A stretch of 5,316 nucleotides of DNA, from positions 1 through 5,316 of the forward strand of contig JAOTUX010000094.1 in the NCBI GenBank assembly GCA_029863665.1, read 5' to 3'. Below are positions 1-5,316 of this stretch, piece by piece (position 1 is the first letter of the stretch; every line of letters begins with the position of its first letter). The notes under the pieces were generated by a model. The model saw nothing but the letters and a program-made list of their open reading frames with translations. It was not told the DNA's origin and did no database searches. Source of the stretch: Candidatus Nitrosopumilus sp. Lineage in GTDB: Archaea; Thermoproteota; Nitrososphaeria; Nitrososphaerales; Nitrosopumilaceae. The position numbers and the translations under genes are program-made.

Positions 1-1
1 T

Positions 2-973
2 AATTCTACAAACTATTCAGACATTGGAGGTGCTCTTGCATTTGCAGTAACAATTGCATCAATGGAATCAGCAGCAAAAGCAGCAAGTCAACCGTTGTTT
101 AAAATTCTATCATCAGAATCTTCATTCAAATTTCCATTTCCTTTAGGAAATATTTTAGGAGGAGGAGCACATGCAGGACCTGGAACACCAGATATTCAAG
201 AGATTTTAATTTGTGCAACAGGTTCAAAAAATATTGAAGATGCTATTGGAACTAATTTAGAAGTTCATAAAGAATTACGTCGTGTTTTAGAAAAAGAGGA
301 TCCAAATTTTACAAATGGAAGAGGAGATGAAGGTGGTTGGGCACCAAAATTAGAAAATCAAAAAGCTTTAGAGATTTCAGCAAGGGCTTGTGAGAATTTA
401 GGATTTACTTTAGGAAAAGAAGTTTCTTTAGGAGTAGACTTTGCATCATCTACACAATGGAATGAAGAAAAACAAAAATACGTTTATGACAGAGCAGGAT
501 TTGAAAATTCTACTGGAGAACAGATAGATTTTGCAGCAGACATTATTGAAAAATATAAATTAATTTATGCAGAAGATGCGGTGCATGAAGAAGCATTTGA
601 AGATATGGCAGAATTAACTGCTAAGTTTTCAAACACATTGGTAACAGGGGATGACTTGACGGTTACAAATAAAGATATTCTAACAAAAGCAATTGATTTG
701 AAGTCATGTAATGCTGCAATTCTAAAAGTAAATCAAGCAGGTAGTCTTTATGATGCCCTTGAATTTGCAGATGTAGCTAATAAAAACAACATTAGATTGA
801 TAACGTCACATAGATCTGGAGAATCTACAGATTCACAAATTTCCCACATAGGTCTAGCAACAAAGTCAAAGATGCTCAAAGTAGGAGTGGTTGGAGGAGA
901 AAGAGTAGCAAAACTTAATGAATTATTACGTCTATCAGAGCATGATTTAATACGCGGTATGGCAGAGATTTAA
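2..973 (+). CDS. eno: Enolase (phosphopyruvate hydratase), 3' part; start lies before the window
   Basis: Interconverts 2-phosphoglycerate and phosphoenolpyruvate in cytoplasmic central carbon metabolism; in an autotrophic archaeon it would probably run toward gluconeogenesis. The reading frame is open from base 2, giving 323 residues plus stop. The family is about 410-430 residues, so roughly the first 90 are missing, including most of the N-terminal domain. The C-terminal TIM-barrel is complete. In fragment numbering, against the yeast enzyme, I see His57 (H159, in GGAHAG), Glu67 (E168, in DIQE), Glu110 (E211, in GDEGG), metal ligands Asp146 (D246), Glu191 (E295) and Asp217 (D320, in GDDLTVTN), the base Lys242 (K345, in LKVNQ), His270 in SHRSGE, and Lys293 (K396). 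The PGTPDIQE and GVVGGER segments look archaeal. The usual IEDP around the third metal ligand reads AEDA, with Glu and Asp kept. The first in-frame ATG (62) lies inside the domain and is not the start. Seven bases separate the stop from rpsB, implying co-transcription. Confidence 0.96.
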   Translation, partial: NSTNYSDIGGALAFAVTIASMESAAKAASQPLFKILSSESSFKFPFPLGNILGGGAHAGPGTPDIQEILICATGSKNIEDAIGTNLEVHKELRRVLEKEDPNFTNGRGDEGGWAPKLENQKALEISARACENLGFTLGKEVSLGVDFASSTQWNEEKQKYVYDRAGFENSTGEQIDFAADIIEKYKLIYAEDAVHEEAFEDMAELTAKFSNTLVTGDDLTVTNKDILTKAIDLKSCNAAILKVNQAGSLYDALEFADVANKNNIRLITSHRSGESTDSQISHIGLATKSKMLKVGVVGGERVAKLNELLRLSEHDLIRGMAEI

Positions 974-980
974 AATCGTC

Positions 981-1604
981 ATGAGTCAACAAACAGAAGC
1001 AACAGACATCAAAAAGAAGATTCTATCTACAGGAATCAGAGTAGGAACTCAAGTTAAGACAAAATTCATGAAACCATTCATCACCAAAGCCAGTCCTGAA
1101 GGGCTTTACATGCTTGATTTAGATATAACACTAGAAAAAATCCAAACAGCAGCCACGTTTATCAATAGATTAGGAGCAGACAAACTTATCGTATGTTCAG
1201 GTAGACAATATGCAGAAACACCAATTGAAAAATTCTGTGAAATGTTAGGATCTAAAAAACTTTTAGGAAGATTCATGCCAGGTACTTTAACAAATCCTTC
1301 ATTGCCATATTATATTGAACCAAAATTAGTCTTGATTTCAGACCCACAAGTTGATGAACAAGCAATTACTGAAGCAACCAATGCGGGAATTCCAGTAATA
1401 GGGATTGCAAATACAGACAACATTACATCAAATGTTGATGTAATTATACCAGCAAATAACAGAGGAAGAAAAGCATTAGCTACAGTTTACTGGTTATTGG
1501 TACGTCAAATTCTCATTGAAAGGGGAGAATTAAAAGGGGATGAATCAATGAAATATGAAATTGATGATTTCGAAACAAAGATTGCAGAAGAGGAAATCGA
1601 ATAA
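981..1604 (+). CDS. rpsB: Small ribosomal subunit protein uS2 (30S ribosomal protein S2)
   Basis: Structural protein of the small ribosomal subunit, in the archaeal/eukaryotic SA-like branch of the uS2 family. At 207 residues it has normal archaeal length and lacks the coiled-coil insertion typical of bacterial S2. Visible family signatures are GRFMPGTLTNP at residues 96-106, the segment around residues 120-140 (SDPQVDEQAI followed by AGIPVI), and IIPANNRGRKAL near 155-166 followed by a YWLLVRQ helix. The C-terminal tail is acidic (ends EEEIE). The ATG at 981 follows the enolase stop by 7 bases. There is no strong Shine-Dalgarno match, so translation may be coupled to enolase. A 26-base gap separates it from mevalonate kinase. 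The eno-rpsB-mvk order is a recurring archaeal arrangement. Identification is firm. Confidence 0.97.
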   Translation: MSQQTEATDIKKKILSTGIRVGTQVKTKFMKPFITKASPEGLYMLDLDITLEKIQTAATFINRLGADKLIVCSGRQYAETPIEKFCEMLGSKKLLGRFMPGTLTNPSLPYYIEPKLVLISDPQVDEQAITEATNAGIPVIGIANTDNITSNVDVIIPANNRGRKALATVYWLLVRQILIERGELKGDESMKYEIDDFETKIAEEEIE

Positions 1605-1630
1605 ATCAATCAGGATTTTAAAGTGTTTAC

Positions 1631-2572
1631 TTGAAATCTAAAGCCTCAGCACCAGGAAAAGTTATTCTTTTTGGAGAACATTTTGTAGTATACGGAATAA
1701 AATCAATTCTATGTGCAATCAATAAGAGAATTACAGTCACTGCAGAAAAAATAGATGAAGAGAAAATATGTATCAAATCTGAGATGTATGATGTAGTGTT
1801 AGAACCAAACAAATCCATTTCAGAAATTGATTTTAAATTGAGACCATTTTATTATTTATCAAATAAGATAATACAGAATCAGAATACTGGGATTAAAATT
1901 GAAATAGAATCTGAGATCCCATTGGGAGTAGGTTTAGGTTCATCATCTGCTTGCTGTGTTGCAAGTGCTGCAGCAATTTTGGGATTATTTTCAGAAACAT
2001 CTAAAGAAAGAGTTTTAGAGTTAGCAATTGAAGCTGAAAAAACAATTTTTCAAAATACCTCAGGAGCAGACTGTACTGTTTGTACATATGGGGGCATAAT
2101 GGAATATGATAAAAAAAATAAATTTAAAAAAATAGAATCAGAACCTAATTTTCACCTAGTAATTGCAAATTCAAACATAAAACATTCAACAGAATTAGTA
2201 GTTGCAGGAGTAAAACGATTCGGAGAAGAAAACAGAGATGAATTTTCCAAATTATGTAATAATGAATCAAAATTGATTGAAGATGCTTTGAAATTTTTAA
2301 AAGAAAATAACATCAAAGGGTTAGGAGAAATAGTCATTCAGAATCAAAAATACCTAGAAACAATAGGAGTTTCAAATGATAAATTAAGAGAGATGATCCA
2401 AGTTGGGCAAAAATTTTCTTTTGGAGCAAAAATTACAGGTGCGGGGGGAGGAGGATGTATTTTTGCTTTGACAGATGAATCAAATTTGAAACAAACGATA
2501 AAGGAATTCAAAGATAAGAATTACGAATGTTTTTCAGTAAAAATTGATTTTAGAGGACTGATACTTTTTTAA
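1631..2572 (+). CDS. mvk: Mevalonate kinase (GHMP kinase family), TTG start
   Basis: Phosphorylates (R)-mevalonate with ATP to mevalonate 5-phosphate in the cytoplasm, the entry kinase of the mevalonate pathway. The protein is 313 residues, normal for archaeal MVK. All three GHMP motifs are present: motif 1 ASAPGKVILFGEHFVVYG at residues 5-22 with the conserved Lys10, the ATP-binding glycine-rich motif PLGVGLGSSSA at 97-107, and motif 3 KITGAGGGGC at 267-276. Asp147 in TSGAD matches the catalytic aspartate of the family. TTG at 1631 is the only plausible start: motif 1 begins four codons later, an in-frame TAA lies at 1619-1621, and no ATG or GTG falls between. The nearby GTG at 1623 is out of frame and meets a stop at once. 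No good ribosome binding site is visible. It follows rpsB by 26 bases and precedes IPK by 24. The identity as MVK rather than another GHMP kinase rests on motif 1 (FGEHFVVYG) and on the neighbours. Confidence 0.94.
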   Translation: MKSKASAPGKVILFGEHFVVYGIKSILCAINKRITVTAEKIDEEKICIKSEMYDVVLEPNKSISEIDFKLRPFYYLSNKIIQNQNTGIKIEIESEIPLGVGLGSSSACCVASAAAILGLFSETSKERVLELAIEAEKTIFQNTSGADCTVCTYGGIMEYDKKNKFKKIESEPNFHLVIANSNIKHSTELVVAGVKRFGEENRDEFSKLCNNESKLIEDALKFLKENNIKGLGEIVIQNQKYLETIGVSNDKLREMIQVGQKFSFGAKITGAGGGGCIFALTDESNLKQTIKEFKDKNYECFSVKIDFRGLILF

Positions 2573-2596
2573 TTGACTAGATAATTTGGAACAAAC

Positions 2597-3346
2597 ATGA
2601 TTCTGATAAAATTAGGAGGTTCAATCATCACAAATAAAGAAAAACCATTATCAGCTAAAAGAAAAATAATAGATAATCTTGCCAAGAATTTAAAAAAAAT
2701 TGACGAATCAATAATTATTGTCCACGGGGGCGGTTCCTATGGACACTATTGGTCTGTAAAATACGATATGCATACTAAAGAAAAAAAATATGATCTCAGA
2801 GGAGTTGCGATTGTAAAAAATTCAATGATTGAATTGAATAAGATAGTTTTGGATCTATTATTAAAAAATAAATTAAATCCTTATTGTCTTCCTCCAACCG
2901 ATTTTATGTCAGGAAATAAGCCAATTCTTAAAAAAATTCAAGAGATTAAAAAAATTGCAGAATCAGGATTGATTCCAGTCACATATGGGGATGCATTATG
3001 GTTTGGTCAAAAAAAAACATACATTTTATCAGGAGACAAGATTATGACTCATCTTGCAAAAATTCTAAAGCCTAGACTCTGTATTTTTGCACTAAATGAA
3101 GATGGATTGTATTCTGATCTCAAATCAAAAAAATTAATTTATGAGTTAAAAAATGAACGTCCTTCGATTTCAGACAATAAAATGGATGTTACAGGCGGAA
3201 TGACTAGAAAGGTAGAAGAAGCTTCAAATATTTCGAAAATTGGAGTGAATGTCTTTTTTGTAAATGGTAACAAACCTGAAAGAATTGTAAAAGCGATTAA
3301 AAATGGTAAATTTGAAGGAACATTGTTTAGGAGAAGGAATGTCTGA
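2597..3346 (+). CDS. ipk: Isopentenyl phosphate kinase (amino acid kinase fold)
   Basis: Phosphorylates isopentenyl phosphate with ATP to isopentenyl diphosphate, the last step before IPP in archaeal versions of the mevalonate pathway. At 249 residues it has usual family length. Family residues are easy to place: Lys5 in IKLGGS, Lys14 in ITNK, the glycine-rich HGGGSYGH at 43-50 ending in His50 (the substrate-phosphate-binding histidine that marks IPK within the amino acid kinase superfamily), PVTYGD at 127-132, SGD at 145-147, and DVTGGMTRK at 197-205 with Lys205 for ATP. Retained His50 and the mevalonate-pathway neighbours favour IPK over fosfomycin kinase (FomA), glutamate 5-kinase or UMP kinase. 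ATG 2597 has only a weak GGA upstream (2588-2590). Its last 8 bases overlap the start of the isomerase gene, so the two are probably translationally coupled. A decarboxylase or dehydratase route supplying isopentenyl phosphate must be encoded elsewhere. Confidence 0.95.
   Translation: MILIKLGGSIITNKEKPLSAKRKIIDNLAKNLKKIDESIIIVHGGGSYGHYWSVKYDMHTKEKKYDLRGVAIVKNSMIELNKIVLDLLLKNKLNPYCLPPTDFMSGNKPILKKIQEIKKIAESGLIPVTYGDALWFGQKKTYILSGDKIMTHLAKILKPRLCIFALNEDGLYSDLKSKKLIYELKNERPSISDNKMDVTGGMTRKVEEASNISKIGVNVFFVNGNKPERIVKAIKNGKFEGTLFRRRNV
3330..3337 (+). promoter_or_regulatory. Ribosome binding site for the IPP isomerase gene
   Basis: GGAGAAGG lies inside the last codons of the kinase gene. Its GGAG core (3330-3333) sits 5 bases before ATG 3339. 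It supports that ATG over the in-frame ATG at 3303, which lies further inside the kinase gene and would add 12 residues with no counterpart in the family. Confidence 0.6.
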
Positions 3347-3989
3347 AGAATTTTTAATTTTAGTTGATGAAAATGATAATCCAATAGGTACTGATGAAAA
3401 AGTAAAGTGTCACCTTCCAAATGGGAAATTACACAGAGCATTTACTGCCTTATTGTTTAGCAAAGATGGAAGACTAGCACTTACAAAACGAGCAAAAGAG
3501 AAGATGTTGTGGCCTGGGGATTGGGATGGAACATTTGCGAGTCATCCAAGAGAATCCGAAACTTATGTGTCATCAGGAGAAAGAAGAATGCCTGAAGAAT
3601 TAGGAATAAAAGGAAATCTGGATTATTTACACAAGTTTGAATATCACGTACCGTACAAAGACATTGGTTCTGAAAATGAAATTTGTGGAACTTTGATTGG
3701 AGTTGTTGACAAACCTGAAGAATTAAAAGAGATTGAAGGGGAAATAGATGAAATTAAGTGGGTAACAGCAAAAGAACTAATCTCGGAATTAAAGACAAAT
3801 CCTAAAATGTATTGTCCATGGATGATTATTGCTTTAGAATTACTAGATAAATCAAAACAGTCAGCACTTGAAAAATATACCGTGATTTTATCTACATGGA
3901 TGAATAATGAAATTCATGAAGGATTGCAAAAAGCAATCAAAGTTCATCTACCAAAAGACAAATGGAGACTAGTAAATGAAAAAAACTAA
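3339..3989 (+). CDS. idi: Isopentenyl-diphosphate delta-isomerase, type 1 (Nudix), active-site Cys replaced by Ala
   Basis: Predicted to interconvert IPP and DMAPP, providing the allylic primer for prenyl chain synthesis; cytoplasmic. The 216-residue product has the type 1 (Nudix fold, metal-dependent) architecture and not the FMN-dependent type 2 fold common in archaea. By hand alignment with E. coli Idi, numbering is almost identical: metal-binding His25 and His32 (KCHLPNGKLH), His69 (SHP), Glu87 in RRMPEELG, Tyr102 (E. coli Y104), Glu112 and Glu114 in ENE (E. coli E114 and E116), and Trp161 in CPWM. The residue equal to catalytic Cys67 of E. coli is Ala67 (codon GCG, 3537-3539, in TFASHP). 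About 34 C-terminal residues extend beyond the end of the E. coli protein. The start at 3339 matches the family N-terminus (EEFLILVDENDNPIG) and has a GGAG site. It overlaps IPK by 8 bases and the prenyl synthase by 14. Family assignment is firm; isomerase activity is likely from context but open because of Ala67. Confidence 0.9.
   Translation: MSEEFLILVDENDNPIGTDEKVKCHLPNGKLHRAFTALLFSKDGRLALTKRAKEKMLWPGDWDGTFASHPRESETYVSSGERRMPEELGIKGNLDYLHKFEYHVPYKDIGSENEICGTLIGVVDKPEELKEIEGEIDEIKWVTAKELISELKTNPKMYCPWMIIALELLDKSKQSALEKYTVILSTWMNNEIHEGLQKAIKVHLPKDKWRLVNEKN
3964..3967 (+). promoter_or_regulatory. Ribosome binding site for the prenyl diphosphate synthase gene
   Basis: GGAG lies within the last codons of the isomerase gene, 8 bases before ATG 3976. 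It supports this start, and with it the 14-base overlap of the two genes, consistent with coupled translation. Confidence 0.5.
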
Positions 3990-4956
3990 GCAAATTGAAA
4001 AAAATGTAGAAGTTGTAAATAAACATCTAAATTCAAAACTGAAAGGAAATCCAAAAAAACTCTATGATGCAGCAGGGCATCTAATTATTCATGGCGGGAA
4101 AAGACTTAGGCCATATATGGTAATTAGGAGTTGTCAAATTTTAGGAGGAAAAAGTTCCAACGCAATACCAGCTGCTAGTGCAATAGAAATGGTTCATAAT
4201 TTTACTTTAGTTCATGATGATATAATGGATAATGATGAAATGCGTCATGGAGTTCCAACTGTACATAAAAAATTTGGAATGCCAATTGCAATTCTTGCAG
4301 GAGACGTATTATTTTCAAAAGCATACCAAGTAATTATAGAATCAAAATTATCACCCAAATCCACTATTCAATTAGTTTCCAGACTTGCTAAAGCATGTGT
4401 AGATGTATGTGAAGGACAATTACTTGATGTGAAGATGGCAGAAAAGAGAAAGATTCCAACACAGTTAGAATACATTACAATGATTGGTAAAAAAACAGCA
4501 GCATTATTTGATGTATCATGTGCAATGGGGGCAATTTGTGCAACAAACAATAACAAAGATATTACAAACCTATCATCATTTGGAAGAAATCTAGGAATCG
4601 CATTTCAGATAACAGATGATTTGATAGGAGTAATGGGAGACCCCAAAGTTACAAAAAAACCCGTAGGAAATGATCTAAGAGAAGGTAAAAAATCGCTTCC
4701 GATCCTAATGGCAATAAAATCAGCAAAGGGTCAAGATAAAAAAATAATTCTAAAAGCATTTGGAAATTCTGAGGCAACAAAAAATGAGCTGAATAAAGCA
4801 GTAGAGGTAATCCGGTCTTTAGGTATTGAAGAAAACGTTAGAAAACAGGCACTAAAATATGCAGAAAAAGCTGAAAAGGCACTATCAAAATACGCGGGTT
4901 CTTCGAAAACAGAATTGATTACTTTGTTGGATTTTGTAGTTAAGAGAAGTGTATAA
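3976..4956 (+). CDS. Short-chain prenyl diphosphate synthase, probably geranylgeranyl diphosphate synthase
   Basis: Trans-prenyltransferase that adds IPP units to an allylic diphosphate; the expected C20 product, GGPP, feeds archaeal ether lipid synthesis. The protein has 326 residues, normal for the archaeal IdsA/GGPS family and all-helical by family. Landmarks are GKRLRP at residues 41-46 (diphosphate binding), the first aspartate-rich motif DDIMD at 81-85 preceded by HNFTLVH, GQLLD at 147-151, KTAALF at 173-178, and the second aspartate-rich region QITDDLIG at 211-218 leading to GNDLREGKKS. The second motif is DDxxG rather than DDxxD, which I believe is common in archaeal members. The residue five before the first motif is Phe76; the equivalent Phe77 in the Sulfolobus acidocaldarius enzyme limits product to C20, so GGPP is favoured over longer chains. 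Exact chain length, and farnesyl versus geranylgeranyl output, cannot be settled from sequence alone. The start overlaps idi by 14 bases in another frame. Confidence 0.92.
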   Translation: MKKTKQIEKNVEVVNKHLNSKLKGNPKKLYDAAGHLIIHGGKRLRPYMVIRSCQILGGKSSNAIPAASAIEMVHNFTLVHDDIMDNDEMRHGVPTVHKKFGMPIAILAGDVLFSKAYQVIIESKLSPKSTIQLVSRLAKACVDVCEGQLLDVKMAEKRKIPTQLEYITMIGKKTAALFDVSCAMGAICATNNNKDITNLSSFGRNLGIAFQITDDLIGVMGDPKVTKKPVGNDLREGKKSLPILMAIKSAKGQDKKIILKAFGNSEATKNELNKAVEVIRSLGIEENVRKQALKYAEKAEKALSKYAGSSKTELITLLDFVVKRSV

Positions 4957-4964
4957 TACAATAA

Positions 4965-4970
4965 GAGGAG
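4965..4970 (+). promoter_or_regulatory. Ribosome binding site for gltX
   Basis: GAGGAG, 6 bases before ATG 4977, is one of the clearest Shine-Dalgarno matches in the window. It supports the start chosen for the glutamyl-tRNA synthetase gene. Confidence 0.65.
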
Positions 4971-4976
4971 CAGAGT

Positions 4977-5316
4977 ATGGAAAAAGAATTAAAAAAAGAG
5001 ATTAGAAAAATGTCTCTTCAAAATGCATTTGAGCATGGAGGACAAACTCAAGATAAAATAATTTTAGGAAAAATTCTCGGAACAAAACCAGAATTTAGAA
5101 CCAAAGCAAAAGAGATCATAGAAGATATTTCTAAAATTGTTGCAAATGTTAATCAATTATCATCTAAAGAACAAAAAAAAGAGATTGACGAGAATTTCCC
5201 AGAAATTCTAGCACCTAAAGAAAAAATTGAAGAGCGTGAAGGTTTACCACCATTACAAGATGCAGAACATGGAAAAGTGATTACAAGGTTTCCACCCGAA
5301 CCAAATGGATATCCGC
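4977..5316 (+). CDS. gltX: Glutamyl-tRNA synthetase, archaeal type, N-terminal part (truncated by window end)
   Basis: Charges tRNA(Glu) with glutamate; in most archaea the same non-discriminating enzyme also charges tRNA(Gln), which is then amidated. The frame is open from ATG 4977 to the window edge, giving 113 complete codons. The recognisable part is the end: HGKVITRFPPEPNGYP (residues 98-113) is the conserved stretch directly before the class I HIGH motif, which falls just outside the window. The preceding ~95 residues are the charged helical N-terminal extension typical of archaeal/eukaryotic GluRS and GlnRS-like enzymes and absent from bacterial GluRS. A strong GAGGAG site precedes the ATG, and the gap after the prenyl synthase is 20 bases. 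Archaeal GluRS is more likely than GlnRS because archaea generally lack GlnRS. The catalytic core and anticodon-binding region are not visible here. Confidence 0.9.
   Translation, partial: MEKELKKEIRKMSLQNAFEHGGQTQDKIILGKILGTKPEFRTKAKEIIEDISKIVANVNQLSSKEQKKEIDENFPEILAPKEKIEEREGLPPLQDAEHGKVITRFPPEPNGYP

Noticed and set aside
2565..2570. Run of six T at the end of mvk as an archaeal U-tract terminator
   Set aside because: It is short, lies inside the last codons, and is followed 24 bases later by a pathway gene in the same direction. Runs of this length occur throughout this AT-rich sequence.
3303..3338. Longer isomerase reading frame starting at ATG 3303
   Set aside because: It would add 12 residues without family counterpart and extend the overlap with the kinase gene to 44 bases. 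ATG 3339 has a GGAG site and matches the known family N-terminus.
3139..3441. 100-codon open frame on the - strand
   Set aside because: It is a shadow of the ipk/idi junction, both of which are well-supported genes on the + strand. It has no recognisable motif or own ribosome binding site.
3339..3989. Isomerase as a decaying pseudogene because of the missing cysteine
   Set aside because: The frame is intact at full length, all other active-site residues are kept, and it is tightly embedded between active-looking pathway genes. That suggests selection for function.
4952..4958. TATAATA as a possible TATA box for gltX
   Set aside because: It overlaps the stop of the previous gene and lies about 22 bases from the ATG centre to start, too close for a leadered transcript that uses the GAGGAG site. 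No BRE-like purine run precedes it. AT-rich sequence makes such matches common.
4731..4961. 76-codon open frame on the - strand under the prenyl synthase 3' end
   Set aside because: It lies antisense to a conserved coding region. Its Ser/Phe-rich composition is what the complement of Lys/Glu-rich helices gives.

Overview
The window is a compact, AT-rich (roughly one third G+C, judged by eye) piece of an archaeal chromosome with every gene on the + strand. Enolase, ribosomal protein uS2, archaeal-type glutamyl-tRNA synthetase and the isoprenoid genes all have archaeal sequence character. Finding mevalonate kinase and isopentenyl phosphate kinase together with a type 1 (Nudix) IPP isomerase points to a Thaumarchaeota/Nitrososphaerota member, most likely a Nitrosopumilus-like marine group I.1a organism. 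The lineage is inferred from protein character and gene order, not from a marker RNA.

Layout: 3' part of enolase (2-973), rpsB/uS2 (981-1604), mevalonate kinase (1631-2572, TTG start), isopentenyl phosphate kinase (2597-3346), type 1 isopentenyl-diphosphate isomerase (3339-3989), a short-chain prenyl diphosphate synthase, probably GGPP synthase (3976-4956), and the 5' part of archaeal glutamyl-tRNA synthetase (4977 to the window end, cut just before its HIGH motif). Gaps are 7, 26, 24 and 20 bases, and two junctions overlap (8 and 14 bases). The whole run is therefore probably one or a few polycistronic units. No gene-free stretch exceeds 26 bases, and I see no RNA gene, mobile element, CRISPR array or convincing internal promoter or terminator.

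The middle four genes cover consecutive parts of archaeal lipid precursor synthesis. MVK phosphorylates mevalonate, IPK turns isopentenyl phosphate into IPP, IDI interconverts IPP and DMAPP, and the prenyl synthase condenses them to the C20 chain used for archaeal ether lipids. The steps between mevalonate 5-phosphate and isopentenyl phosphate are not encoded here. The flanking eno, rpsB and gltX genes are the housekeeping neighbours commonly seen beside this cluster in archaea.

This is mostly a conserved core region and I do not see a new system. The most notable point is in the IPP isomerase: the position of the catalytic cysteine of the bacterial and eukaryotic enzymes is an alanine (Ala67), while the other metal and active-site residues I could align are kept.
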